Below, piece after piece: positions 8,570 through 18,038 of a stretch of DNA of 60,001 nt (within the stretch, counting starts at the first letter, position 1; the number at the start of each line of letters is the position of its first letter). Under the pieces are notes generated by a model that was not told where the DNA came from, did no database searches, and saw only the letters and a program-made list of their open reading frames with translations. Position numbers and translations under genes: made by a program. Origin of the DNA: an uncultured Clostridium sp. (lineage in GTDB: Bacteria > Bacillota > Clostridia > UBA1212 > UBA1255); contig UQSG01000016.1 of the NCBI GenBank assembly GCA_900543695.1, positions 1 to 60,001 on the forward strand, written 5' to 3'.

Positions 8570-10638
8570 TGGCAGAACGTATATCGGAAAAAACAAGCAG
8601 CAGGAATCTCAGAATGGCGCTCGTCGGCAATCCGAACAGCGGAAAAACGACGCTGTTCAACCATATGACGGGCAGCAACCAATATGTCGGCAACTGGCCC
8701 GGCGTAACGGTAGAAAAAAAAGAAGGCAGTGTTAAGCAGGCGGAAGAGCTTGGCTGCAGCATTACACTGGTCGATCTTCCGGGTATTTATTCTTTGTCGC
8801 CATATTCCATGGAGGAAATTGTTGCGAGGGATTATGTGACAAAAGAAAAGCCCGACGTTGTGATCAATATTGTGGACGCTACGAATATAGAACGGAACCT
8901 GTACCTGAGCATCCAGCTGATCGAAATGGAGCGTCCCGTTGTGATCGCGCTGAATATGATGGACGAGGTCTACGCCAGAGGGGACTCCATCAATGCCCCA
9001 ATGCTTTCAAAGCTTCTGAATATTCCGGTCGTTCCCATCACAGCGAAGACCGGAGAAGGAACCAAGGAGCTGATCCGCGAAGCCGTGCGCCAGGCGGAAC
9101 GCGGCTTTGTGATAGAGCCGGATGATTTGTACGACGATTATACGCATCAAATTCATCACAGAATCGACAGCATTGTATATCCGTACGCAAAACGCGCAGG
9201 CCTTCCGGTGCATTGGACCTCGATCAAGATGCTGGAGGGTGACGAGCTCCTGAAAAAAAATCTGGAAATTCCGGAGGAGCCCTTTGAACAAATAGAGAAA
9301 ATAGCCCGCGAATATGAAAGCTCCAGCAAATTAGGGGACAGGGAAACCATGGTGGCGGACAGCCGCTATAAATACATAGAAAAAATTGTTGCGAAGGCCG
9401 TCGTGAAATCGAGCCTTGGAAAGAAAACGGCAACGGAGAAAATTGACGCCGTGGTCACGCATAAAATTTTTGCGATTCCGATTTTCCTGCTGATCATGTT
9501 TCTGATTTTTACGCTGACGTTTTCCACGCTTGGCGCCCTGCTGCAGGATGGAGTGTCAACGCTTATCGGCGACATCTTTTCACCTTTCGTTTCGAGCTTG
9601 CTTGAAGCTGCGGATTCTCCCGTATGGATCGAGAGCCTCCTTGTGGACGGCGTCATCGGCGGTGTGGGCGGCGTTCTGACCTTTCTGCCGCAGATCGCAA
9701 TTCTGTTTTGTCTTCTTTCTCTTTTGGAGGACAGCGGATATATGTCGCGCATCGCTTTTATCATGGACCGGCTGCTGCGGAAATTCGGACTCTCCGGCAA
9801 AGCGTTTATTCCGATGCTGATGGGCTTCGGCTGCTCTGTGCCGGCGGTCATGGCGGCGCGTACAATGGAAAACATGAAAGATCGGCGCATGACGATCATG
9901 CTGGTGCCTTTCATGTCGTGCTCCGCAAAGCTGCCGATTTACGGCTTCATTTCTCAGATCTTTTTTGCAAAATACAGAGGACTCGTCGTGTTCAGCCTGT
10001 ATCTGATCGGGATCGTATGCGGAATTTTGTCAGGAATTCTGTTCAAAAAAACGCTGTTCCGCGGCGCCGACGCGCCGTTCGTACTTGAGCTTCCTCCGTA
10101 CAGAATGCCCGGACTCCAGAGCACGCTGCGCCATGTCTGGGATAAAATAGAGCATTTTATCAAAAAAGCAGCCACGCTGATTTTCGGAATGAGCGTATTG
10201 CTGTGGTTCCTGCAAAGCTTTGATTTTACGATGCATTTTACAGCGGATAGCGAAAGCAGTATGCTTGGGGTGATCGGAAGCTTTCTGGCGCCGGTTTTCA
10301 AACCTGCGGGCTTTGGAACGTGGCAGGCTGCGGTGTCTTTGCTGACCGGCTTTGTGGCCAAGGAAGCGGTGGTTTCCTCAATGTGCCTGTTTTACGGCAT
10401 TTCGTCCACCGCCGGAGCAGAGGCGGCGGGAATCTTGGCCGGAACGTTTGGAACGCCGGCCGCGGCGTATGCATTTCTCATTTTTACACTGCTGTACATA
10501 CCGTGCGTCGCTGCCTTTGCAACGATGAAACGGGAACTCGGCGGCTGGAAATGGGCGCTCGGCAGCGCTGCGTATCAGATCGGAATTGCATACGTGATGT
10601 CTGTGCTGGCATACCGGATCGGGCTGCTCATTCTGTAA
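8566..10638 (+). CDS. feoB: Ferrous iron transporter FeoB (GTPase-permease)
   Basis: The 690-residue membrane protein imports Fe(II). The N-terminal G domain has GNPNSGKTT (G1, about residue 22), a switch region NWPGVTVEKKEG, DLPG (G3) and NMMD (G4), followed by a linker helical domain. The C-terminal half has repeated hydrophobic spans with the Gate-type signatures, including GFGCSVPA and SCSAKLPIYG with conserved Cys. Length is normal. It overlaps feoA by four bases and is followed 18 bases later by a small Cys-rich partner. A full feoA-feoB-small protein set argues for a functional anaerobic iron-uptake system. Confidence 0.97.
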   Translation: MMAERISEKTSSRNLRMALVGNPNSGKTTLFNHMTGSNQYVGNWPGVTVEKKEGSVKQAEELGCSITLVDLPGIYSLSPYSMEEIVARDYVTKEKPDVVINIVDATNIERNLYLSIQLIEMERPVVIALNMMDEVYARGDSINAPMLSKLLNIPVVPITAKTGEGTKELIREAVRQAERGFVIEPDDLYDDYTHQIHHRIDSIVYPYAKRAGLPVHWTSIKMLEGDELLKKNLEIPEEPFEQIEKIAREYESSSKLGDRETMVADSRYKYIEKIVAKAVVKSSLGKKTATEKIDAVVTHKIFAIPIFLLIMFLIFTLTFSTLGALLQDGVSTLIGDIFSPFVSSLLEAADSPVWIESLLVDGVIGGVGGVLTFLPQIAILFCLLSLLEDSGYMSRIAFIMDRLLRKFGLSGKAFIPMLMGFGCSVPAVMAARTMENMKDRRMTIMLVPFMSCSAKLPIYGFISQIFFAKYRGLVVFSLYLIGIVCGILSGILFKKTLFRGADAPFVLELPPYRMPGLQSTLRHVWDKIEHFIKKAATLIFGMSVLLWFLQSFDFTMHFTADSESSMLGVIGSFLAPVFKPAGFGTWQAAVSLLTGFVAKEAVVSSMCLFYGISSTAGAEAAGILAGTFGTPAAAYAFLIFTLLYIPCVAAFATMKRELGGWKWALGSAAYQIGIAYVMSVLAYRIGLLIL

Positions 10639-10656
10639 GGAACGAGGGTGAAACGA

Positions 10657-10791
10657 ATGAAGGTAATACCGTATTTACTGGCGGCTGCGGTGCTCGCCTG
10701 GGGCGCATACTCGCTCATAAAACATTTTAAAAACAGGAAGAAGCAAGACTGCGGCGGCTGTCACGGGGATTGCGACAGGTGCGAAAAATGA
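10657..10791 (+). CDS. FeoB-associated Cys-rich membrane protein (44 aa)
   Basis: A short open frame starting at ATG 10657, 18 bases after feoB, preceded by a GAGGG stretch. It has one N-terminal transmembrane helix (about residues 4-21), a basic KNRKK stretch and a C-terminal cysteine cluster reading CGGCHGDCDRC. This matches the small FeoB-associated Cys-rich proteins found after feoB in many Clostridia; their role is thought to be in iron handling at the pore but is not settled. Its stop overlaps the start of the next gene (ATGA, 10788-10791). Confidence 0.85.
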   Translation: MKVIPYLLAAAVLAWGAYSLIKHFKNRKKQDCGGCHGDCDRCEK

Positions 10792-13022
10792 ACGTATATA
10801 GAGGACGCTTTGAAAATGCTGAAGATGCTGATGCCGGCCGCGGCGTAGGACTCGGGAATTTCGACGGGATCCATGCCGGACATGCGGCGCTGATCGAAAA
10901 GCTGATCCTGGAATGCGCAAAAAGAGATTTGCGCTCCATGATTTATACCTTTGAAAACCATCCCAACCACGTTATCTGTAAAGATAAACCAACGCCGCTG
11001 ATTCTGTCTGAGGAACGGAAAATCAAAACCCTTGAGGAAACCGGCGTGGACGAGCTGTTTCTGGAGTATTTCGACGAGGAATACGCACACACGGCTCCGG
11101 AGGAGTTTGTTAAAAAAATACTGGTCGGCAGGCTGCACGCAAAAATTGTCGTCGTAGGATACGACTACACATACGGAGATCGCGGGCGCGGAACCTCCGA
11201 AGAGCTTGTGGCGTATGGAGAAAAATACGGCTTTACCGTGTTTGTCGTTCCTCCCGTGCGAAGGCTGCTGCCCTGCTCTGGCGAGCTTGTCACCGTTTCA
11301 AGCACGATCCTAAGAAAGCTGATCCAGGAGGGAAAGATGCATGATTTCCGCGCTCTGACAGGCCGGTATTATACGATTCCGGGACGCGTGATTCAGGGAC
11401 GGAACGTGGGAAAGACGCTCGGCTTCCCTACGGCCAATATTATTCCAAAGGAAGGGTTTGCGCTGCCGTGCTTCGGCGTCTACGCTACGATCACCAAAGC
11501 CGGGGGCAAGACGTACCGCAGCATTACGAACGTCGGCAACAATCCGACGTTTCAGAATATTACCGCCGTAACGATAGAGACACATATTATCGGGTTTAAA
11601 GGCGATCTTTACGGGCATGATATAGAAGTGGAATTTATTAAAAAAATGCGCGGTGAGATTGCGTTCCCTTCAGCAGAGGAATTGATGCGCCAGCTGCGGC
11701 ATGATTTGGATGAAAGGAAAACCATGAGTGAAGGAATGAAAAAGGTTTACGAAAAGGGAGGCGTGGAAATTTATCATATCCCTGCCGATAAGTTTAAAAC
11801 ATCAGTCGTGCGGATTCTGCTGTGCGACAACCTTTCGAAAGAGCACGCGTACCAGAATGCGCTGATCCCTGCAATTTTAAATGCGGGCTGCGAAAAGTAT
11901 CCTACGATGAGACAGATTTCCGGCCGCCTCCAGGAGCTGTACGGCGCCGGCCTTACCGTGGGAACGTCGTCGCTCGGTGAGATCCAGTATTCTGAGTTCC
12001 TGATCGAATATACTGCTCGAAAATATGCGGCGGATTATCCCGAACTGGAACGAGACGTCATAGCGTTTCTGTTCGAACTGATTACGAATCCGGTAACTGA
12101 GGAATATAACGGCAGAAAGGGCTTTGTCGGCAGTGTGTTTGAACGCGAGCGGACAAACCGCGATCATCAGATTCGTTCTCTGATCAACGACAAGCATGCC
12201 TATGCACAGCGCCGCTGCACCGAAATTATGTGCGAGGGGGAGCCCTACGCGGTATATCAGCTGGGCGGCGCGGGAGACGGAGACGGCCTTACGCCCTCCG
12301 GTCTGTACGACTATTACCGGAAGGAATATCTTGCGAAATCCAGAGTAAAAATATTTTTCTGCGGAGAAACGTATCCGGAGGAGCTGACAGCGTACGCACA
12401 GAAACGGTTCCCGGCGGGGGGACGCGTGACGCTGCACAGGGCCTATGTGGAAAAGCGTGAAATCCCTGAGACGAATATTAAGTATGCGGAAGAGAAAATG
12501 AATGTTACGCAGGGTAAGCTGTTCCTGGGCTACCGGACGAATACGCCGCCGGAGTCCTCCGATTATTACGCTGCCGCGCTTTGCGGCGTTATCCTGGGAC
12601 AGGGCACCCAGTCAAAGCTTTTTGTCAATATTAGAGAAAAGCACAGCCTGGCATATTATGCGGCGGCATATACCAACAAAATGAAGGGAATCCTATTTGC
12701 ATTCTGCGCAATCGATCCGAAGGACAGAGCCGTGGCCGAAGCGCTGATTCGGGAACAGGTAGCTGCCATCAGGAATGGAGAAATTACCACGGAAGAATAC
12801 GAGGCGGCAGTTAAGCTGCTCAGAAATGATCTGGCATCCTATGGAGACAGCCAGAGCCAGCTGCTCCAATATTATTTCGGCCAGACCTTTATGGAGCAGA
12901 TTGCGGATCCCGATGAATATGCGCGTCATATCGCGGAAGTATCCGTTGAGGACATTGTAAAAGCAGCCGGACGCATGACGCTCGATACGGTTTATTTTCT
13001 GACTTCGGAGGATGAGGCATGA
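10788..13022 (+). CDS. ribF: Fusion: bifunctional riboflavin kinase/FAD synthetase (RibF) joined to an inactive M16-type peptidase (YfmF-like)
   Basis: One uninterrupted 744-residue frame. Residues 1 to about 310 are RibF: GNFDGIHAGH (FMN adenylyltransferase), VVGYDYTYG, and the riboflavin kinase motif GFPTANI, making FMN and FAD from riboflavin. After a short link (DERKTMSEGMKKVY) the remaining ~430 residues match the M16 metalloprotease family, as in the YfmF proteins, and lack the HxxEH zinc motif. There is no stop codon between the parts; an internal ATG at 11724 has GAAAGGA just upstream, so the peptidase part could also be made separately. A lost stop or a sequence indel must be considered. 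Start ATG 10788 overlaps the previous stop. Confidence 0.85.
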   Translation: MNVYRGRFENAEDADAGRGVGLGNFDGIHAGHAALIEKLILECAKRDLRSMIYTFENHPNHVICKDKPTPLILSEERKIKTLEETGVDELFLEYFDEEYAHTAPEEFVKKILVGRLHAKIVVVGYDYTYGDRGRGTSEELVAYGEKYGFTVFVVPPVRRLLPCSGELVTVSSTILRKLIQEGKMHDFRALTGRYYTIPGRVIQGRNVGKTLGFPTANIIPKEGFALPCFGVYATITKAGGKTYRSITNVGNNPTFQNITAVTIETHIIGFKGDLYGHDIEVEFIKKMRGEIAFPSAEELMRQLRHDLDERKTMSEGMKKVYEKGGVEIYHIPADKFKTSVVRILLCDNLSKEHAYQNALIPAILNAGCEKYPTMRQISGRLQELYGAGLTVGTSSLGEIQYSEFLIEYTARKYAADYPELERDVIAFLFELITNPVTEEYNGRKGFVGSVFERERTNRDHQIRSLINDKHAYAQRRCTEIMCEGEPYAVYQLGGAGDGDGLTPSGLYDYYRKEYLAKSRVKIFFCGETYPEELTAYAQKRFPAGGRVTLHRAYVEKREIPETNIKYAEEKMNVTQGKLFLGYRTNTPPESSDYYAAALCGVILGQGTQSKLFVNIREKHSLAYYAAAYTNKMKGILFAFCAIDPKDRAVAEALIREQVAAIRNGEITTEEYEAAVKLLRNDLASYGDSQSQLLQYYFGQTFMEQIADPDEYARHIAEVSVEDIVKAAGRMTLDTVYFLTSEDEA

Positions 13023-14314
13023 GAAACGAAAGGGAAAGAATTGTCACAGAGCGCGTCTATGACGCGCTGAATGAAAGAATCTATGAATACGACCATCCCT
13101 CGGAGCTTCATATTCAAATCATCCCGAAAAGAGGGTATCGAAAAAAATTTGCGGTTCTGACAACGGACTTCGGCTCGATCAACACGGAATACAGAATCGG
13201 AGAAAAACGGATTCAGATTCCGGACGGCAGCGCGCATTTTCTGGAGCACAAATTATATGAGCAGCCCGAGGGCGACGTAATGAACCAGTTTGCGGCGCTG
13301 GGCGCAGACTGCAACGCGGCGACAGGATATTCCAAAACGTATTATTATTTCAGCTGTACCGAAAATTTTGAGCAATGTCTGGATCTGCTGCTTCGGCATG
13401 TATTCCATCCGTATTTTACGGAGCAAAATGTAGAAAAAGAAAAGGGAATCATTATTCAGGAAATCAACATGTATCTGGATGATCCGTATTATGTCTGCGA
13501 AATGGATTTGCTGGGACTGCTTTATCAGAAGAATCCCGTGAAAAAGGACATCGCGGGCACGGAGGCGTCGGTGCGGCAGATTACTCCGGAGATCCTGTAC
13601 CAGAGCCACGCCGCATTCTACAGGCCGCGGAACATGTGCCTTACCGTAGTAGGCGATTTCGACCGGGAGACGGTTTACCGCGCGGTGGATCGTGCGGAAT
13701 TGCCGCAGAATGCCTCAGATAAAATTGAAAAGCTGCTGCCGGACGAACCGGCGCAGCTCGCCGGAACGCGCTCGGAGCGCAGAATGGATACGCCCTTGCC
13801 GATTTTTAATTTCGGTTTTAAAGACAGGCCGGAGCGCTATCAGGGGAAGGAACGGATGCGGCGGCGGCTGGCGGGAAGCATGGTAAAGGAGCTGCTGCTT
13901 GGAACCTCCTCCGAGCTGTACGAGAAACTGTACGAGAACGGATATATCAATTACGATTTTTACGCCTCCTATGAAATCGAACGCGACTATGCCATGTTCA
14001 GCATCTCCGGCGTTTCCGAGCAGATCGACCTCGTGCAGGAATATATTATGGATTATGTGGAACGGCTCCGTGGAAACGGGATCGGCTCGCATGCGTTTGC
14101 TGTTCTGAAAAATGCCATGAACGGCAGCCTGCTCAGAGGCTTTGATTCGGTTTCCTTCATCGGCAGGATCTTCGGGCAGCTTTATCTTCAGGGCGTCGAT
14201 GCGTTTGACTATTTCCTGTCCTGTGGTACAATAACTGAGGAGGATGTCAATCACGTGATTGCCGATTTATTAAGCGGAGACATGGCCGTTTCCGTGATCG
14301 AAAGGTTGGACTGA
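13019..14314 (+). CDS. M16 family zinc peptidase (YfmH-like, active partner)
   Basis: This 431-residue protein has the inverted zinc motif HFLEH (His73, Glu76, His77) and a downstream EKEKGIIIQEI segment that supplies the third metal ligand, so it is the catalytic member of an M16 pair. The upstream gene's second half is the non-catalytic member, as in mitochondrial-processing-peptidase-like and YfmF/YfmH pairs; in B. subtilis such proteins are annotated as associated with EF-P modification, though the substrate is unproven. Start ATG 13019 overlaps the previous stop (ATGA), which favours equal production of the two subunits. Confidence 0.9.
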   Translation: MRNERERIVTERVYDALNERIYEYDHPSELHIQIIPKRGYRKKFAVLTTDFGSINTEYRIGEKRIQIPDGSAHFLEHKLYEQPEGDVMNQFAALGADCNAATGYSKTYYYFSCTENFEQCLDLLLRHVFHPYFTEQNVEKEKGIIIQEINMYLDDPYYVCEMDLLGLLYQKNPVKKDIAGTEASVRQITPEILYQSHAAFYRPRNMCLTVVGDFDRETVYRAVDRAELPQNASDKIEKLLPDEPAQLAGTRSERRMDTPLPIFNFGFKDRPERYQGKERMRRRLAGSMVKELLLGTSSELYEKLYENGYINYDFYASYEIERDYAMFSISGVSEQIDLVQEYIMDYVERLRGNGIGSHAFAVLKNAMNGSLLRGFDSVSFIGRIFGQLYLQGVDAFDYFLSCGTITEEDVNHVIADLLSGDMAVSVIERLD

Positions 14315-14319
14315 TCAAA

Positions 14320-15303
14320 ATGAATTTTTTTGCCGGCGCAGCTGTGAAATTGGCGAGCGGTTGGGTGGAATTCCCAAATCTGTTCGGAGACAAGGGAATT
14401 CGCATCCCTATAAACGATACGGCGTTTACGATCGGCGGCTTTGAGGTGAAATGGTACGGCATTCTGATCTGCGCAGCGGTGATTCTCTGCATTTCGCTTG
14501 CGCTCCATGCATGCGAGAAGCATGGGATCAAACAGGACGATCTGCTTGATTATATTTTGTTTGCGATTCCCTCCGCGATCATCGGAGCGCGGGCTTATTA
14601 TGTGCTCTTCAATCTTGACAATTACAAAGACGACTGGAAATCTATTTTTGATTACTGGGAAGGCGGGCTTGCTGTTTACGGAGGCGTGATCGCCGCGCTC
14701 CTTGCCGCCTTTTTCGTTTCCCTTTATAAAAAACAGTCGTTTATTAAGATTGCCGGCTTCGCGGCGCCGTATATTATTTTGGGGCAGGCGATCGGCCGAT
14801 GGGGCAATTTTTTCAATCAGGAGGCGTTCGGCGGTCCTACGGATCTGCCGTGGGGAATGACCGGCGACAAAATCGAGGAGTTCGTTGCGTCTCAGGCTAA
14901 TGCGGGCGTCGCAGGCTATGAATTGGGCACGCTTGTGCATCCGACTTTTTTCTATGAATCGTTCTGGTGTCTGCTTGTATTCGTATTCATGATGATTTAC
15001 CGCAGAAAGTGGGAGAAGACGGAGGGAGAAAGCCTCTGCCTTTATATGATATTGTACGGCCTGGAAAGGATGATCGTGGAGGGCCTGCGTACTGACAGCC
15101 TGTACATAGGCAATACGGGGATTCGCGTCTCTCAGTTGCTTTCCGGCGTTCTGGTTGTAGCGGGAATTGCCCTGTTTATCGACATCAGGCGAAAATGGAA
15201 GCTTGCCCAGTACGAAAGTGCGGATTCCGCCGAAGAGGGCGGCCTTGAAAACGTTGTTGAGAAAATGAAGAACGCGGACGATACGGATGATGAAGTACAA
15301 TGA
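14320..15303 (+). CDS. lgt: Prolipoprotein diacylglyceryl transferase
   Basis: A 327-residue polytopic membrane protein that attaches diacylglycerol to the lipobox cysteine of prelipoproteins. The hallmark motif GRWGNFFNQEAFG (about residues 163-175) is present, along with HPTFFYES and a series of hydrophobic spans. The C-terminus is a charged cytoplasmic tail. The start ATG 14320 is five bases after the previous stop; the upstream site is weak. This enzyme would process the lipoprotein encoded at 3222. Confidence 0.95.
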   Translation: MNFFAGAAVKLASGWVEFPNLFGDKGIRIPINDTAFTIGGFEVKWYGILICAAVILCISLALHACEKHGIKQDDLLDYILFAIPSAIIGARAYYVLFNLDNYKDDWKSIFDYWEGGLAVYGGVIAALLAAFFVSLYKKQSFIKIAGFAAPYIILGQAIGRWGNFFNQEAFGGPTDLPWGMTGDKIEEFVASQANAGVAGYELGTLVHPTFFYESFWCLLVFVFMMIYRRKWEKTEGESLCLYMILYGLERMIVEGLRTDSLYIGNTGIRVSQLLSGVLVVAGIALFIDIRRKWKLAQYESADSAEEGGLENVVEKMKNADDTDDEVQ

Positions 15304-16471
15304 TACGCAGCGCGGCGGTCTTTCCATAAGACGCCCCTATATGCAGATCGAGCAGAACGGAAAGCTGGATTATCTGGCGAAATTCGATTATTTTCTGATG
15401 GGAACGGTTCTGCTGATTTCCCTGATCGGCTTGGTTTTTCTGGAAAGCGCTATGAGGAACATGTATCAGGACGGCGGGAAAAGCGCCATGATGGTACAGA
15501 TTTTAGGACTCGTAGCCGGAGCCGTGATCGCCGCTGCGTTATCCTTTACAGATTATTACTTATTCCGGCTGTTCAGCTGGCCGTTTTACGCTGCCAACGT
15601 ACTGCTGATGCTGTCCGTTTTTACTCCGCTCGGAGTCGATCAGTACGGCAGCCGTGCCTGGATCGACCTTTCTGTAACGACGTATCAGCCCTCAGAGCTG
15701 ATGAAGCTTGCGATGGTGCTCGTGATCGCCCAGCAGATCGAGTATATTGAGCGGGATGGGGCGCTGACTTTTAAAAGGGCGGCGATTATAATTGGCTCTT
15801 TCCTGCTGCCGCTCGGCCTTGTCTTCCTGCAGAAAGATATCGGACAGGCCATGGTATTCATTTTTGTGTTTATGGTAACGCTGTTTGTTGGCGGCATCAA
15901 TAAATGGTTTCTCCTTTCCTTGATCGGCGCCGGGATGCTTGCGCTGCCATTTGTATGGAAATTTGGCATGAACGACGCCAGAAGAGGCCGCCTGCTGTCT
16001 TTCATCGATCCGGAAAAATATCTGGATTATTCCTATCAGCTCAGGCGGACCGTTACGGCAATCGGCTCCGGACAGCTGACGGGCGAAGGACTGGGAAACG
16101 GTACTATGAATAACGGAAAAATGATACCGGTTAAAATGTCGGATTCCATTTTTGCAGTAATCGGGGAGGAAACGGGCTTTATCGGCTGCGTGTTTGTCAT
16201 TCTGCTGATGACTATTTTGCTTGCCAGAATGATCCACATTTCTTTCCGGGCTCGCGAAACCTTTGGAAAATGTGTCGCTGCCGGTATTTTTGCGATGTTC
16301 GCGTTTAACATCATTGAAAATATCGGGATGAATATCGGAATCATGCCCATCACCGGACTGCCGCTTCCTTTTATCAGCAAGGGAGGAAGCTCGATGGTTA
16401 CAAATTTTATGGCAATCGGCGTGCTGCTGAGTATCTCGATGAGGAAACAGAATGGCTTTTTCACAGATTAA
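15287..16471 (+). CDS. rodA: Cell-shape SEDS glycosyltransferase RodA
   Basis: A 394-residue SEDS-family membrane protein with about ten transmembrane spans. The RodA/FtsW hallmarks are QPSELMKL, the GEGLGNGTM loop, and NIGMNIGIMPITGLPLPFIS-type closing sequence. SEDS proteins polymerise lipid II into glycan strands; the NIGMxxGxxPxTGxPLPF version and the neighbourhood (lgt, no ftsQ) fit RodA rather than FtsW. The start is uncertain: ATG 15287 or 15290 overlaps the lgt end, and ATG 15341 is an alternative; none has a strong ribosome binding site. Confidence 0.85.
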   Translation: MMKYNDTQRGGLSIRRPYMQIEQNGKLDYLAKFDYFLMGTVLLISLIGLVFLESAMRNMYQDGGKSAMMVQILGLVAGAVIAAALSFTDYYLFRLFSWPFYAANVLLMLSVFTPLGVDQYGSRAWIDLSVTTYQPSELMKLAMVLVIAQQIEYIERDGALTFKRAAIIIGSFLLPLGLVFLQKDIGQAMVFIFVFMVTLFVGGINKWFLLSLIGAGMLALPFVWKFGMNDARRGRLLSFIDPEKYLDYSYQLRRTVTAIGSGQLTGEGLGNGTMNNGKMIPVKMSDSIFAVIGEETGFIGCVFVILLMTILLARMIHISFRARETFGKCVAAGIFAMFAFNIIENIGMNIGIMPITGLPLPFISKGGSSMVTNFMAIGVLLSISMRKQNGFFTD

Positions 16472-17270
16472 AAAAATAGCTGCTATTACAGGAAAAACGC
16501 TGTGCGGCGCGTTTGCGCTGCTGTGTCTGCTTTGCGGAGCCGTTCCCCTCGTCTTGTACGGACATTTCAACCACGGAAATTTGGCGCTGCTATGTTATGC
16601 TTTTCTTCTGGGCGCGGTTCTTTTTATCAGAGGGAACCGCAGAAGCGAAGCGCTGCTGCCGAAGCTGATTTTCTGGATCCGCCTCGTTCTTTCTGCGCTC
16701 CTGGCGGTGTGCTTCCTGGTGGGCGCAGTCATTTCCTGCTTTATGGTAAAATATGCTTTTTTTCACGAGCCTCCGGCCGCGGACACGGATGGCAGCGGCG
16801 GAACCGCCATTGTACTTGGCTGCCAGGTTTACGGGGAAACTCCTTCTGTATCTCTGCGCGGAAGACTGGATGCGGCATATGAATATCTTGCCTCCCATGA
16901 AGGCAGCAAAGCGATCGTCGCAGGCGGACAGGGGGAAGACGAGACCGTCCCGGAGGCATATGTCATGAAAAAATACCTTGTCAGCCGCGGGATTGCGGAA
17001 GAAAGAATCCTTATGGAGGACCGTTCCGAAAGCACGGAGGAAAATATCCGCTTCTCGGGAGAAATCATAGAGGAGAACGGTCTCCCGGAGACAATGTATA
17101 TTATCACCGACGCCTATCATTCCTACCGCGCATTTTTATTTGCGGAGGAAAACGGCTACCGGGCATATAATATCAGTTCCGATCTCTATTGGCCGCTTCT
17201 TGGGGAATACTGGGTAAGAGAAATCCTCGGCGTGCTGCACATGAAGCTGACGCCGAACTGGAATCTGTAG
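16452..17270 (+). CDS. YdcF-like DUF218 membrane protein
   Basis: The 272-residue protein has two to three N-terminal hydrophobic spans followed by a DUF218/YdcF domain: AIVLGCQVYG, SLRGRLDAAYEYL, IVAGGQGEDE, SESTEENIRFS and TDAYHSYRA. This is the family that includes SanA and ElyC, linked to envelope or undecaprenyl-phosphate metabolism, but the biochemical activity is unknown. The start ATG 16452 overlaps the rodA end and has GAGGAAAC upstream. It ends this collinear run; a strong new promoter follows at 17305. Confidence 0.8.
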   Translation: MAFSQIKKIAAITGKTLCGAFALLCLLCGAVPLVLYGHFNHGNLALLCYAFLLGAVLFIRGNRRSEALLPKLIFWIRLVLSALLAVCFLVGAVISCFMVKYAFFHEPPAADTDGSGGTAIVLGCQVYGETPSVSLRGRLDAAYEYLASHEGSKAIVAGGQGEDETVPEAYVMKKYLVSRGIAEERILMEDRSESTEENIRFSGEIIEENGLPETMYIITDAYHSYRAFLFAEENGYRAYNISSDLYWPLLGEYWVREILGVLHMKLTPNWNL

Positions 17271-17304
17271 ATCTAAAATTTGTTCAAAAATTTATATAAA
17301 TTTA

Positions 17305-17333
17305 TTGACGAAAGCTGAACAAGAGGGTATAAT
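17305..17333 (+). promoter_or_regulatory. Strong sigma-A promoter of the RHH-clpB operon
   Basis: TTGACG (17305-17310), a 17-base spacer and TATAAT (17328-17333). Predicted transcription start near 17340, about 48 bases before the first gene. Confidence 0.85.
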
Positions 17334-17336
17334 ATG

Positions 17337-17382
17337 CCTCGTAAAGGTACATGATTCAGAAAGAAAATCCTTTACAAGGAGG
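17337..17382 (+). repeat. Inverted repeat spanning the start point to the ribosome binding site before the RHH-clpB operon
   Basis: GTAAAGG (17341-17347) pairs with CCTTTAC (17369-17375); CCTC (17337-17340) can extend it by pairing with GAGG (17379-17382) across a 3-base bulge. The last block is part of the AAGGAGG ribosome binding site. It could be an operator for the RHH protein or a 5' hairpin limiting translation. Confidence 0.6.
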
Positions 17383-17387
17383 CGCTG

Positions 17388-18038
17388 ATGTTGCAGAAAA
17401 GCTTGTACAGTCTCATGCTGATGGACGATGTCGTTCGCGAAATCGACAGACTGGCTCTTCAGCAGAATACAAATCGTTCTAATTTTATTAATCAGATCCT
17501 GGCGGAATATGTGTCGCTGATGACGCCGGAAAAACGGATCGGCAATATTTTTAAAAATATCGAAGCGCTGATCAATGAGTGCGGACTGGGAATCGTTCCG
17601 CATGTTGTGCCAAATCAGATGACGATGTCGCTCAAGAGCAGCCTGGAATATAAATACAGGCCGACAATCCGGTACGAGGTGGCGCTTTACAGAATCCCGG
17701 ACGGAAACGCAATCGGAGAGCTGAGCGTTGTATTTAGGACGCAGTCGCCGGCGCTGATCCGCGCCATGACAGAGTTTTTCCGTCTTTGGACACGGCTCGA
17801 ATCCATCTATAAGCAGGGGGAAGGGATTCGTTACGCGCTCTATGAGGGCAAGTTCACACGTACCATCCAGGCTTCTCCCGATCGGAATCATACGAACGAA
17901 GAGATCGGGAATCATATTTCCTCTTATATTCAGCTGTTTGACAGACTGCTGAAGGGCTACGTGAGCGGAGAATACGGTCCGCAGGAGCTTGAACGGATCT
18001 ATTTAGAGTATTTTAACAAGGGGGCAGGATTAATATGA
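17388..18038 (+). CDS. Ribbon-helix-helix protein encoded upstream of clpB
   Basis: A 216-residue protein of unknown function. The N-terminal 45 residues match a ribbon-helix-helix DNA-binding fold: a short strand (LYSLMLMDDVV) then two helices ending NRSNFINQILAEYV. The remaining ~170 residues form an unrecognised alpha/beta domain that may sense a signal or oligomerise. It is the first gene after a strong promoter, has AAGGAGG at 17376, and its TGA overlaps the clpB start (ATGA, 18035-18038). The likely inference is an autoregulator of the clpB operon acting at the inverted repeat at 17341-17375. No CIRCE or CtsR site was seen. Confidence 0.65.
   Translation: MLQKSLYSLMLMDDVVREIDRLALQQNTNRSNFINQILAEYVSLMTPEKRIGNIFKNIEALINECGLGIVPHVVPNQMTMSLKSSLEYKYRPTIRYEVALYRIPDGNAIGELSVVFRTQSPALIRAMTEFFRLWTRLESIYKQGEGIRYALYEGKFTRTIQASPDRNHTNEEIGNHISSYIQLFDRLLKGYVSGEYGPQELERIYLEYFNKGAGLI

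Noticed and set aside
17271..17387. CIRCE or CtsR operator before clpB
   Set aside because: Neither the TTAGCACTC pair nor GGTCAAA repeats are present.
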